Shown here: piece after piece, positions 31,890-40,358 of the stretch
Position numbering within the stretch: the first letter of the stretch is position 1
How the letters are laid out: every line of letters begins with the position of its first letter
DNA from: a filamentous cyanobacterium Phorm 6
GTDB lineage: Bacteria > Cyanobacteriota > Cyanobacteriia > Cyanobacteriales > Microcoleaceae
Direction of reading: 5' to 3'
Assembly: GCA_003003725.1 (NCBI GenBank)
Contig: PVWI01000015.1
Coordinates: 1 to 41,085 of the forward strand
Length of the DNA: 41,085 bases
Notes under the pieces: model-generated
Told to the model about the DNA's origin: nothing
Databases searched by the model: none
What the model saw: the letters and a program-made list of their open reading frames with translations, nothing else
Program-made: the position numbers and the translations under genes

Positions 31890-34505
31890 TCACTGCGACT
31901 TTTTGTTGGCACTTTTATTCAGAAACTTCAAAGACTCAAACCAAAGTAAACTAATCGCTCCACCTGCTAAACAGATACCGAGATCCCTCGGATGTAGAAA
32001 AGAGAAACTGAACAAGTTACGCAAGAAAGGAACGTAAAGTATCAGAGCGAGAAAAACGAGTCCTCCCCCAATTACCCACCAAAGCGCCACGTTAGGAGAT
32101 TGCAAAACTTTGAGGCTGAGGTGCGAGGAGGAACGTTCGCTCAAAATCAATCCTAAATTTGCTAAAATTAACGTGGTAAAAGTTAACGCACGGGCATCAA
32201 ATTCGCCCTGTTTGCGATAGAGTGCTAGCACAAAGATCGCGAGCACGATCGCCAAAATTCCCACTCCTTGCAGAAGTGCTAAACCGATTGTTTTCCGACC
32301 AAATAATGGCTCATTAGGGTTGCGAGGCGGACGGTTCATCACATCTGGTTCTGCGGGTTCGGCTTCAAAAACGATCGAGCAGGCTGGATCGATAATCAAA
32401 TGGAGAAATGCTATATGAACAGGAAGCAATACTAACGGCAACTTAAACAAGACTGGAATCAAAGACATCCCAGCGATCGGAATATGAATCGCTAGAAGAT
32501 ATCCCATCGCTTTGCGGAGATTATCAAAAATTCGCCGCCCAAGTTTGACCGCTTGGACGATCGATGAAAAATCATCATTTAATAACACTAACGCGGCCGA
32601 CTCACGAGCAACATCTGTTCCTCGCTCCCCCATTGCAATCCCAATTTGGGCAGATTTGAGCGCAGGAGCATCATTAACACCATCCCCCGTCATGGCAACA
32701 ACTTCGCCTTGATCTTTCAAAGCATTGACTAACCGCAGCTTTTGTTCGGGGACGGCTCGTGCAAAGATATTCGTATTTTGAATGCGCTGTTGAAGGTCAG
32801 CATCACTCATTTTATCCAATTCTGCTCCAGTCAGGATGGCTCCCATTTCCTGCAATCCAATCTGTCGGGCGATCGTTTGAGCAGTACCTGGATAATCGCC
32901 TGTAATCATCACGACTCGAACGCCAGCAGTATGACATTCTTGAATCGCTGCTGCAACTGTTGGACGCACTGGATCGGACAATCCCACTAATCCGATAAAT
33001 TGAAAGGGAAAGTCATGTTGTTTATCCGGTAAATGAGCCGGATTAAGCGATGGATGCGGCGGCAAAAAAGGCGGCGGCGCATCGAGCAGAGACGCTTTAG
33101 CAACGCCTAATACCCGCAAGCCTAGATTTGCCATTTCGCTAACTTGTGTGGCTAGAATTTGCTGTTGTTCGGGCGTAAAATGACAGAGATCGGCGATCGC
33201 CTCCGGTGCACCTTTGGCAGCAATTTCATACTGCTTACCATCAGCGGATTGCCAAACCTGAGACATTGCTAAGAGTTCTGGTGAGAGCGAGTATTCTCGC
33301 AACAGTTGCCAATCGTTGTGCAAATGTTCGGTGTGGGCGAGATAGCGATCGCCCAATAGTTTAAATGCCTTCTCCATCGGATCGAACGGATCTCGTTGAC
33401 TCGCGAGAATGCAGAATTCGACTAATTGATGTACAGCTTCCGGCAGCGCATCTTGTGGATGCAATCCCAAATCGTAAGCCTGAGTATTTTCTGCTGGGTT
33501 ATAGGGGAATAGCTGCTGCACTGCCATCACATTCAGAGTCAACGTCCCCGTTTTGTCCACACACAAAACTGTCGCAGAACCCAAAGTTTCAACGGCGGAA
33601 GCACGACGCGCCAATACATGGTTCTGTGAAATGCGCCACGCTCCCAAAGCTAAGAAGATTGTCACCACAACTGGAAATTCATTGGGCAAAATTGCCATCG
33701 CTAAGGTAATGCCCGCGAGAACTCCTTTGAGCCAATCTCCTCGCGTCACTCCATAAATAATGACGATCGCCACACACAAAGATAAGGCGATACCAAACAA
33801 ACGGCTTACTAACCGATTCATTTCCCGTTGTAAGGGAGTGATCTCAGGCTTCACTGTTTGTAAAGCTTTGCCAATCTTGCCCATCTCCGTCTGAGCACCG
33901 ATCGCTTGGACTTGAACAATTGCTTGTCCCTGCACCACCAATGTCCCAGAATAGACAAAGGGCAACTCATCGCCGCCTGGCCGTGCCATCTCCACTTTGC
34001 CCTGGGCGGCAACTTTGCGAACGGGTAGAGATTCCCCAGTTAGTAACGATTCATCGGTTGAAAGATTTGTACAAGACAGGACGATCGCATCCGCAGGCAC
34101 GCGATCGCCCTCTGCTAGCACTAAGACATCGCCCCGGACAACTTCTCGCCCAGCAATTCGTTTGCGCTGTCCATCCCGAATCACCAAAGCACGAGGACTG
34201 GAAAGATCGCGCAAGGCTTCTAGGGCGTGTTCGGTTTTGCCTTCTTGGTAGAGGCTAATCCCGGTGATGAAAAAGACGAAACCTAGCAAAATCAAGGCTT
34301 CCTGGAGATCACCTAAAATCCAATAGATGATGCCGCCTCCGCCCAACAAGAGGAAGATCGGATCTTTAACTGTGTCAATCGCGATCGACCAAATACTCCG
34401 AGATTGAGCCGAGGGAAGTTCGTTGTATCCGTCGTCTTTGAGTCGCGCAATTGTTTCTTGTTCAGACAACCCACGAATTGTTAAGGCATCGAATGATTTG
34501 ACCAT
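31890..34505 (-). CDS. Cation-transporting P-ATPase (P2-type, calcium-pump-like)
   Basis: 871 aa. N-terminal 'LSEQETIARLKDDGYNELP' is the cation-ATPase N domain. LTGES is at about 155-159, and D317 in 'VLCVDKTGTLTLN' is phosphorylated. The helix 4 motif is 'MAILPNEFPVVVTIFLALG' (PNEFP, where Ca2+ pumps have PEGLP). The ATP domain ends with 'AMTGDGVNDAPALKSAQIGIAMGERGTDVARE'. The helix 6 region 'HIAFLHLIIDPACSIVFEAEP' lacks the N..D pattern of SERCA in full, so the transported ion is not certain; Ca2+, Na+ or Mn2+ are candidates. It is the third full P-ATPase in the window and is followed by mgtA after a 315-nt gap holding a degenerate MITE. A PNPOx-like gene lies upstream. Confidence 0.92.
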   Translation of the reverse strand: MVKSFDALTIRGLSEQETIARLKDDGYNELPSAQSRSIWSIAIDTVKDPIFLLLGGGGIIYWILGDLQEALILLGFVFFITGISLYQEGKTEHALEALRDLSSPRALVIRDGQRKRIAGREVVRGDVLVLAEGDRVPADAIVLSCTNLSTDESLLTGESLPVRKVAAQGKVEMARPGGDELPFVYSGTLVVQGQAIVQVQAIGAQTEMGKIGKALQTVKPEITPLQREMNRLVSRLFGIALSLCVAIVIIYGVTRGDWLKGVLAGITLAMAILPNEFPVVVTIFLALGAWRISQNHVLARRASAVETLGSATVLCVDKTGTLTLNVMAVQQLFPYNPAENTQAYDLGLHPQDALPEAVHQLVEFCILASQRDPFDPMEKAFKLLGDRYLAHTEHLHNDWQLLREYSLSPELLAMSQVWQSADGKQYEIAAKGAPEAIADLCHFTPEQQQILATQVSEMANLGLRVLGVAKASLLDAPPPFLPPHPSLNPAHLPDKQHDFPFQFIGLVGLSDPVRPTVAAAIQECHTAGVRVVMITGDYPGTAQTIARQIGLQEMGAILTGAELDKMSDADLQQRIQNTNIFARAVPEQKLRLVNALKDQGEVVAMTGDGVNDAPALKSAQIGIAMGERGTDVARESAALVLLNDDFSSIVQAVKLGRRIFDNLRKAMGYLLAIHIPIAGMSLIPVLFKLPLVLLPVHIAFLHLIIDPACSIVFEAEPAEPDVMNRPPRNPNEPLFGRKTIGLALLQGVGILAIVLAIFVLALYRKQGEFDARALTFTTLILANLGLILSERSSSHLSLKVLQSPNVALWWVIGGGLVFLALILYVPFLRNLFSFSFLHPRDLGICLAGGAISLLWFESLKFLNKSANKKSQ

Positions 34506-34588
34506 GAAAGTTCTCCTTTTAGTTGAAGTAATCCGTCAACTCGATGCTCATCTAAGTAGGTAATTGCGAAAAAATAATAGTATTTTGT

Positions 34589-34648
34589 AGGGCGGGTTTA
34601 GCTAAGAATCTATGATACCAGCCAGTTTTTGAAGCCTAAACCCGCCCT
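34589..34648. repeat. Hairpin repeat (13-bp perfect arms)
   Basis: AGGGCGGGTTTAG (34589-34601) is exactly complementary to CTAAACCCGCCCT (34636-34648) with a 34-nt loop. It lies in the gap between the PNPOx-like gene and the P-ATPase downstream of it, where it could end or stabilise the upstream transcript. Such GGGCGGGTTTA hairpins look like a dispersed genomic repeat, but no second copy is in this window. Confidence 0.65.
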
Positions 34649-34675
34649 CCCCATCTACTGTTTATTTGTACCCAC

Positions 34676-35125
34676 CTACTTACTGCTTGGCCCATCAGTC
34701 GTGCGTCCGGTCATTTCGCCGTGAGAGATGCGGTAGATTGCTATTACCTCTGCACGTCCCCAAGAGTCGATCCAAGTTCGATTGATCGCAGGCGAAAGTG
34801 TGGGATTTTCCCCTTTGATTAATTGCATGGCTAGATCGATGTCTTGCTGCTCGGTTAGGCGATCGGCTCGGCCACTCACGATCACGCTGCGCCAATGCAG
34901 CGGATCGTGAATTTCTTCTACCTGTAAGCAGACTTCTGGATTCACGTTTATGTCATGAGTCTTCATACCTTCGGTTGTAAACAGGTAGATATCGGAATCT
35001 TTGAAATAATAGTGCATTGGCATCACGTAGGGTTTTCCTTCGTGTATATAGCCAAGATGACCGTATCCTACTTGTTGTAGAAACTCTTGAATTTCTTTTT
35101 GTCCCATTTCATCAATATCTAACAT
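34676..35125 (-). CDS. Pyridoxamine 5'-phosphate oxidase-like flavin-binding protein
   Basis: 149 aa. The split-barrel PNPOx-like fold is seen from 'LDIDEMGQKEIQEFLQQVGYGHLGYIHEGKPYVMPMHYYF' through 'IYLFTTEGMKTHDINVNPEVCLQVEEI' and 'WRSVIVSGRADRL'. Members of this Pfam group bind FMN or F420-like cofactors or heme; the true pyridoxine pathway role needs residues that I do not see. The start MLDIDEM is set by AAGGAG placed 7 nt before the ATG. It is encoded before the P2-type ATPase, 170 nt apart. Similar small flavin proteins occur in dormancy regulons of other bacteria (inference for its role here). Confidence 0.85.
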   Translation of the reverse strand: MLDIDEMGQKEIQEFLQQVGYGHLGYIHEGKPYVMPMHYYFKDSDIYLFTTEGMKTHDINVNPEVCLQVEEIHDPLHWRSVIVSGRADRLTEQQDIDLAMQLIKGENPTLSPAINRTWIDSWGRAEVIAIYRISHGEMTGRTTDGPSSK

Positions 35126-35190
35126 TACTATTCTCCTTTTCAATATTTAGTAAATTGACTTGATTGTCGATGTGTTGGCTGCCACCATGA

Positions 35191-35330
35191 AGTTTGTAGT
35201 GAGGACTTTAGTCCGCATCCATCTGAGGACTAAAGTCCTCACTACGAACCAATTTTATCGTAAAGTTTGTAGTGAGGACTTTAGTCCGCATCCATCTGAG
35301 GACTAAAGTCCTCACTACGAACCAATTTTA
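35191..35330. repeat. Two tandem 73-bp units, each with a long hairpin
   Basis: AGTTTGTAGTGAGGACTTTA recurs at 35191 and 35264 (period 73). Each unit is an inverted repeat: TTTGTAGTGAGGACTTTAGTCC at one side, GGACTAAAGTCCTCACTACGAA at the other, with a short centre GCATCCATCTGA. The two units appear identical by eye. Related hairpins with 'GTAAGGAC' lie at 40359-40508. It lies before the PNPOx-like gene in the direction of transcription and after the ComFB-like gene. Confidence 0.9.
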
Positions 35331-35403
35331 TTGTGAGCATTGAAAATGCTTTTCACACTCCTAAAGAGATGCTCCCAGCGTGCAGCGGAGCCAATACTAA
35401 ACT

Positions 35404-35730
35404 CTAAGCCCTTTGTTGCTGAAACATATGATTCAATCGATCGGCATTTTCTCTCAAGATGTGCAGAATGCCCCCTCTAATCACCATTTCTCGGTACATT
35501 CGCTCCGCTAAAGGAGAACGATGTGGAGCGCCCAGTTTTCTCACCGGTACTGTTTCTCCGGCGATCGTGTAATGGTTGGGAATTTGGCCCAGAACATGAG
35601 CAATCAGCTTTTGCCGAAATTCATGAATCGCAAAAGCTGACTGATAGGGATGTTCTGGGTAGTCATCTAAGACTTCGCCAATTTCTCGCAGTACCGTCGG
35701 CAATGTTAAATTGATTAGCTCGAATGACAT
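35404..35730 (-). CDS. Small ComFB-like protein
   Basis: 108 aa, soluble. 'SFELINLTLPTVLREIGEVL' then 'AFAIHEFRQKLIAHVLGQIPNHYTI' resembles the core of ComFB-family proteins (pattern 'A.ALN.LPP.Y'). The C-terminal half (RKLGAPHRSPLAERMYREMVIRGGI) does not add support, and ComFB's cyclic-di-GMP or metal-binding Cys residues are missing. The homology is weak and I call it only ComFB-like. The start MSFELIN is chosen because AGAGG lies 5 nt before the ATG. The preceding Cys-rich gene ends 55 nt upstream and could be co-transcribed. Confidence 0.6.
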   Translation of the reverse strand: MSFELINLTLPTVLREIGEVLDDYPEHPYQSAFAIHEFRQKLIAHVLGQIPNHYTIAGETVPVRKLGAPHRSPLAERMYREMVIRGGILHILRENADRLNHMFQQQRA

Positions 35731-35784
35731 TTTTACCTCTAATTTATGATTGCCGAGTCCGAAAACCATCCTTGTCGGCGTTGA

Positions 35785-35991
35785 TTAAGCGGGCATATCT
35801 GTATGACAACAGCCACAACGCCAGTAAATCCTTCCCGATCGCATATGTCGGACTAAAACAGTAGAACAGCACAGACAAGTATGACGGCTGTTCATGCAGC
35901 AGTCGATCGCTGGTGTATCTAAAACCTGCGGACTACGAGCGTGTTTTAAGTGCCTTGACAATGGGATTGCATTAGTCAATAAAGTGTTCAT
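35785..35991 (-). CDS. Small cysteine-rich protein, likely zinc ribbon
   Basis: 68 aa. The C-terminal half has six Cys in two knuckles: 'CCMNSRHTCLCCSTVLVRHM' then 'WRCGCCHTDMPA'. This suggests one bound zinc (pairs CxCC and CGCC). AGGA lies 6 nt before the ATG, which supports translation. It has no recognisable family, and no close relative is in the window. Such ribbons often bind RNA or partner proteins, or act as redox switches. It is followed by the ComFB-like gene. Confidence 0.55.
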   Translation of the reverse strand: MNTLLTNAIPLSRHLKHARSPQVLDTPAIDCCMNSRHTCLCCSTVLVRHMRSGRIYWRCGCCHTDMPA

Positions 35992-36040
35992 CTCATATCC
36001 TGAGTCGATCGAGTTAACGTGCCGTTTTTTCCCACAAACC

Positions 36041-36201
36041 TTTTACAGATCAATACGCTTGGGTTAGCGCTGTTGATTGCCCGGAGATCCCTTGCAGCAT
36101 CCCCCGAAAGCAAGGGGGACGCAAGAGAACTTTCTTGTCCCCCCTTGTTAAGGGGTGTGCCAGGGATATCTGGCTTATCCCAAGCGTATTGTTTTACAGG
36201 T
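36041..36201. mobile_element. MITE with near-exact target duplication (copy 3)
   Basis: The element proper is 36051-36191 (141 bp). Its ends are CAATACGCTTGGG and CCCAAGCGTATTG, perfectly inverted over 13 bp. Flanks TTTTACAGAT (36041-36050) and TTTTACAGGT (36192-36201) differ at one base, giving a 10-bp duplication as for copy 1. The interior has CCCCCGAAAGCAAGGGGG and CCCCCCTTGTTAAGGGG hairpin blocks. No coding capacity. Confidence 0.88.
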
Positions 36202-36209
36202 AGCTAAGA

Positions 36210-36517
36210 GTGAGTTATCTTTTGACACTCCTCGGCCTAAAGGCACGAGGATTCTTAAGACATTTGGGTCTTAATATCCCATGCAAGTGTGGGTTCCTTT
36301 CGCTGACTACGTTTGCAGCGTAGCTGCGTAGTCATATCTCCTCAAAAATGTTTTGGGCGTAGACTTTCCCCCAGTCCGGAGGTAGGTTTTTACATCTTAT
36401 CTGATTTATCTATTCTACCATATTTATTTGTTAAGATGGATTTGTTATTTTACTTAAAAATGGAAAAAAGCCGTCCTCAAAGGACGGGGTTTTCAACCCA
36501 ATTTGCTGATAAAAATT
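36210..36517. mobile_element. IS200/IS605-like remnant without transposase (copy 2)
   Basis: One end (from 36210) has GTGAGTTATCTTTTGACACTCC plus a hairpin CCTCGGCCTAAAGGCACGAGG. The other (36470-36517) has GCCGTCCTCAAAGGACGGGG and CAACCCAATTTGCTGATAAA. Inside, on the minus strand, GAGGAG precedes an ATG and a 26-codon frame (MTTQLRCKRSQRKEP...) that may be the very start of a lost transposase gene. It begins about 9 bp after the MITE duplication, so two elements are stacked. Family call from end structure only. Confidence 0.5.
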
Positions 36518-36620
36518 ATAGGCAATTGACGTTTCAAGTCGAGTATTAACAGATGTTTGATTTGTATTGATTGAGTGAATACTTGATAATTCTTTACATG
36601 AATTTGTATTAATTCAGAAT

Positions 36621-38933
36621 TTATTGCCATTCCCGAGCTTCCAGTTCCTGCTGAGGCAGCAATAAAGTCGCTTCGATTTCCTGTCGGATGGCGGCTGTCA
36701 CTTCACAATTGCTGTGCAGACAATCGAGCAGAAGTTGATTGGCATTGTAGTAGGATTCCAGCACTTGCTGTTGAGCTGGACTAAACTCCCAGCTATGGTT
36801 AATATTGCGGTAATGGGCGATCGTCTCCCTCAACTCTTCCACCCAGATAGAATAGTGTTTCTGCCACCCGTCCTCCAGCCATTCTCGGTTTTGATTCGCA
36901 GATGGCAATTCGTCTCTCAATTGTTGCAAAGACTTATAAAATCCAGCATCCAGAACCGTCACCAGAATATTGTTGAGTGCCTCACTACAAGCATTGGCAC
37001 AGGCAAAATCCTGACTTTGATTCGCACATTCCAGCAGCAAATTATCTAACGCCGCATCTAAAAACATCCCTTGATCCAGGGTACACGCTAACGCAAAGTG
37101 AGCCGCTGTATGAGGGCTTTGGGCAAGGGCAAGGTAAAACGCTCGTGAGTTGGCAACTTTGGGCTCTGTGGGAATCATCTGCGATTTTTGACTGGCCCAC
37201 AGCAAAAATTCTTGCAGATAAGGGTCTTGAGCCACTAATACATCAATCTGCTGCTTCATCAACTGCACCAGCGAATCTGCACTCCGCAACATCGCAGTTG
37301 TTAACAAGAAAACTTCGCGCCAGTGCGGGTCAGTTATGTGACTCACCAACCCGGACAGCGCTTGCTCTAATCCTCCCAGATTGTGACTGGCAACAATTTT
37401 TCGAGCCGTGAAGTATTCTTGAAATGCTAGATAGGAAAACGAAAAAATTCCTCGCGCCCGTTCTGTGAGCAACCCATGTTGAGCCTCGATTGCTTTGAGT
37501 ACGGCTTCGCTTTCGAGTTGGAGTTCCTCTGGTTCCAACAATGTCGCACCTGGCAAATTCCGCAAATAATCCCCAATGTATTGTTCGATGATCCGTTGCT
37601 CAAAAAAATAGTGTCCGTCTTCAAAGGTGACTGCCGCCAACTGACTCAGCAACCTGAGTTTTTGAGGTAATAAAAACCCTCGGTACACGTCATCGCGTTC
37701 GACTCCTTTAGCTTCATCCCATTTCCCCAGCAGCAAATCCAGTCCTTGCTTGTAAAACTCCATGCGTTTAGTCGGAAATTTGTCTTGACCGTGAAACACC
37801 CAGCAAGCAAGATGTAGAAACAGCGGCGTAACTACCAGTTGGCGAAATTGCCAATTTTCCGGCAAGTCTAATTTCCGCATAAACTGCATAGACTCTATCT
37901 CCCCCGATTGAGAGTTATTTTTGGCAAATTCTACAAACCACTTTTGCGCGAAGGTGGTGATTTGAGCCTCGGTAAAGGGGGCAATTTCCACATCGGTAAA
38001 GCCTTGCAGTTGCAGTTTTTGGGCGGCGGTGCGACAGGTGGCGACGAACTGATTTTTGTGATATTTTTCTGAGAATTTGCGAATCTCTTTCAGAACTGCT
38101 GTAATGTCCTGGTTGAGCACTTCATCCATGCCATCTAGCAACAGCAAAACTCTACCGGCTTTGAGTAAAGTTTCAATTACAGACGGATTGGGAATACCTG
38201 ATGTGAGAAATGCCTGATGAATGTAATTTAGGATGCTAAATTTGCCATCATCTCTGCACTCTTCGGCAAAATCTCTCAGGGCGATGAAAACTGGCACTTG
38301 ATGGGCGGCAAATTTGCCCCGGTTGCACAGAATGGCTAGATGTTTCAAAAAGGTGGTTTTGCCGACCCCTGGTTTACCTAATACTCTGAGTTTGGAGTAG
38401 GTTTCGACGGCTTGCATTCCTGGTATTTGTTTTTGGTCAACTGCGCCCAATCCGACGCGCTCAAATTCACCGGGCTCCAAGTTTTGCAAGTCGGCAATTT
38501 CAAACCACTGTTGGCTGGCTATTTCTTCTAAAATGTTGACATCGACGTAGATGTCGTCAATGCTGACTGGGCGGCTGATGTCGAGTAATTGCAAGATGCC
38601 GCATTGGTTTTGAATTGTGTCGTGATATTGCGATCGCACAACTTGCACTAAACTGTCAATATTCCCAGAGGCAGTCTCGGCGGCGTCTCCGGGTTCGGGT
38701 AATTCCGCAGGCGGATGGTCGGCAATTTCTCGCCAATCTAAATCAAGTATTGTACAAATGCCTAAAAAAGTCTGGCGATCGACCCGTTGGCCTGTGAAAA
38801 ATCGCCCAATTGGCTGACGAGTCTTTAAGTTGACTTCTCCGGCTAGATACTCCTGAGTCCAGCCCTTGATGGCAAACGCTGCTTTCGCCCGTTGAATTCC
38901 AGAAGAAGATGATTGGAGCGATCGTTTTACCAT
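36621..38933 (-). CDS. HTH-NACHT NTPase (STAND-type immune/signalling protein)
   Basis: 770 aa. Residues 12-75 form an XRE-like helix-turn-helix ('RAKAAFAIKGWTQEYLAGEVNLKTRQPIGRFFTGQ', 'FLGICTILDLDW'). The NACHT ATPase follows with P-loop GKPGVGKTTF (186-195), Walker B 'RVLLLLDGMDEVL' (261-273) and sensor 'FVATCRTAA'. 'FSFSYLAFQEYFTARKIV' is the conserved winged-helix end of NACHT modules. The rest is helical and repeat-like with a C-terminal 'NQLLLDCLHSNCEVTAAIRQEIEATLLLP', a pattern seen in bacterial NACHT proteins with a short C-terminal domain. No nuclease or membrane effector is visible. Relatives defend against phage; here it stands alone, after mobile-element remnants. A regulator role is also possible because of the HTH. 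Confidence 0.88.
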   Translation of the reverse strand: MVKRSLQSSSSGIQRAKAAFAIKGWTQEYLAGEVNLKTRQPIGRFFTGQRVDRQTFLGICTILDLDWREIADHPPAELPEPGDAAETASGNIDSLVQVVRSQYHDTIQNQCGILQLLDISRPVSIDDIYVDVNILEEIASQQWFEIADLQNLEPGEFERVGLGAVDQKQIPGMQAVETYSKLRVLGKPGVGKTTFLKHLAILCNRGKFAAHQVPVFIALRDFAEECRDDGKFSILNYIHQAFLTSGIPNPSVIETLLKAGRVLLLLDGMDEVLNQDITAVLKEIRKFSEKYHKNQFVATCRTAAQKLQLQGFTDVEIAPFTEAQITTFAQKWFVEFAKNNSQSGEIESMQFMRKLDLPENWQFRQLVVTPLFLHLACWVFHGQDKFPTKRMEFYKQGLDLLLGKWDEAKGVERDDVYRGFLLPQKLRLLSQLAAVTFEDGHYFFEQRIIEQYIGDYLRNLPGATLLEPEELQLESEAVLKAIEAQHGLLTERARGIFSFSYLAFQEYFTARKIVASHNLGGLEQALSGLVSHITDPHWREVFLLTTAMLRSADSLVQLMKQQIDVLVAQDPYLQEFLLWASQKSQMIPTEPKVANSRAFYLALAQSPHTAAHFALACTLDQGMFLDAALDNLLLECANQSQDFACANACSEALNNILVTVLDAGFYKSLQQLRDELPSANQNREWLEDGWQKHYSIWVEELRETIAHYRNINHSWEFSPAQQQVLESYYNANQLLLDCLHSNCEVTAAIRQEIEATLLLPQQELEAREWQ

Positions 38934-39162
38934 AAAATAACAACCTCATGTTAAGACTCAAAATTAAAAATTTTTATCAATTTTTTTTCAATAGACCTCT
39001 TGCCAAAGTCCTTTTAATCAAATTTTGGGACGATGCTCAGAGCAACATCCCACAAGAAAAAAAGATTTTTATGGGATGGGCTTCGGCGCCGGCCTAACTA
39101 TTTTTGCAATTCAAGTCTAATATCAAGCATTTTTAAGATAATTTGTTAGTCCCTGGATCTAA

Positions 39163-39179
39163 GGTGCGCAGTGCGCACC
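39163..39179. repeat. Perfect 8-bp-arm palindrome GGTGCGCAGTGCGCACC
   Basis: Exact inverted repeat with a 1-nt centre, in the 277-bp gap between the GH1-like gene and the NACHT gene. The rest of this gap shows a run of A/T and a loose hairpin (GGGACGATGCTCAGAGCAACATCCC) near 39026. No gene is seen. Confidence 0.5.
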
Positions 39180-39210
39180 CTACATTAGCGTCACAACGCA
39201 AGTCTTAAAG

Positions 39211-40332
39211 CTATGGGTTTTTTGACTTCAGCAAGGGTTCAATCTGTCGCCTTTGATACTGCAATTCGTCTGCTAAAGGCTGGTAAATTTCTCGATCGCC
39301 CGATTCATTGCAATAATCCCACAAACCATTGTAACAGTGCCTGTCATCGTCCCAACCCGGATGGTTGACGATCGGATACAAGCAGACTCCCTCTACCGGA
39401 ACTCCTGCTTTCAGCGCCGCCGCTACCTGATTGCACACATAATTAAACCAGACAGGTCTAAAATCGTCTTCAGTGCCTGTTTCTGCTACAAATAAGGGGC
39501 GGCCGTAGCGAGCGAACACTTCTTGCAGCATCTCGCTAAACGGGCGGTACAGCCGATCGGTGTATTTCATCGGGTGTTCGTTGTGAATCCACTGATTGCG
39601 ATCGTAATAATTCACCCCAATAATATCGAGATATTTTTCCTGGCCGCCGAGTTCGGGGCGAAAACGTCCGGCCAACATATCCCAAGCTTGATATTGAGAT
39701 AAGCGATAACCTTCCGCCGCGTCTTTATCCTCCGGTTTGTCAGGATCGGCAATAATGTTAATTACCGGGTCAATCTGAACGATGCGGCTGTGGGGATTGA
39801 TTTCCCAAACTGATTCTATCGCTGCGATCGCAGCTTTGACTAACTGAATTTTGAGCTCGTCTCCCCGCCCCTCCGCAAAGGGATTGATGTAAGCAACATC
39901 GCCGCCAGCCCAGGCAATAAATGAAATTTCATTGACAGGTGTCACAAATGGTATTTGGTCAGTTTCGTCAGTCAGCACTTGCATAAAAGCGCGCACCATC
40001 TTGGCAAATCTGGACACGAATTCGGGACTGAAAATATCAATATCATCCGGCCAGCCGTAGTGAAACAAATCCCAAATTACCTGCATTTTTGTGTCGCGGG
40101 CGGCGCGAATTATTGGCAGGGAACTCGAAAAATCGTATTTTCCGGGTGACTGTTCAATTAAGTGCCAGCGGAGGCCTTCGCGGACTGTATAAATGCCCTG
40201 CTGCTGCAAGCGTTGGTAGTCCTCGACTGCAAATTTATCGTGGCCGGTGGCGGCTGTTACATCAAGGCGTTTTCCAGAAAGCAATTTGTGGGTGGAACAT
40301 TCAAAGCCGCCCATGAAAAAACTTTGAAACAT
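39211..40332 (-). CDS. GH1-like beta-glucosidase family protein
   Basis: 373 aa, shorter than classic GH1 enzymes (about 450). The TIM-barrel acid/base Glu is at E135 in 'FVTPVNEISFIAW', and the nucleophile is E284 in 'PLFVAETGTEDD'. 'GLRWHLIEQSPGKYDFS' is the GH1-type strand/loop after the first helices. Such proteins hydrolyse or transfer beta-glycosides; no signal peptide is seen, so it is cytoplasmic. The start used is the ATG at 40332; a TTG one codon upstream is possible. The GH2-like gene upstream is separated by two hairpin repeats. The substrate is not known. Confidence 0.82.
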   Translation of the reverse strand: MFQSFFMGGFECSTHKLLSGKRLDVTAATGHDKFAVEDYQRLQQQGIYTVREGLRWHLIEQSPGKYDFSSSLPIIRAARDTKMQVIWDLFHYGWPDDIDIFSPEFVSRFAKMVRAFMQVLTDETDQIPFVTPVNEISFIAWAGGDVAYINPFAEGRGDELKIQLVKAAIAAIESVWEINPHSRIVQIDPVINIIADPDKPEDKDAAEGYRLSQYQAWDMLAGRFRPELGGQEKYLDIIGVNYYDRNQWIHNEHPMKYTDRLYRPFSEMLQEVFARYGRPLFVAETGTEDDFRPVWFNYVCNQVAAALKAGVPVEGVCLYPIVNHPGWDDDRHCYNGLWDYCNESGDREIYQPLADELQYQRRQIEPLLKSKNP

Positions 40333-40358
40333 CAATAAAAGGGGTAATGGGGCATTAA

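Noticed and set aside
31575-31890. Mg2+ riboswitch or leader peptide for mgtA
   Set aside because: The 315-bp gap is largely occupied by a degenerate MITE; no M-box-like helices or Pro-rich leader peptide could be recognised.
35191-35330. CRISPR array
   Set aside because: The two 73-bp units are themselves inverted repeats in direct tandem with no unique spacers, and no cas genes are in the window.
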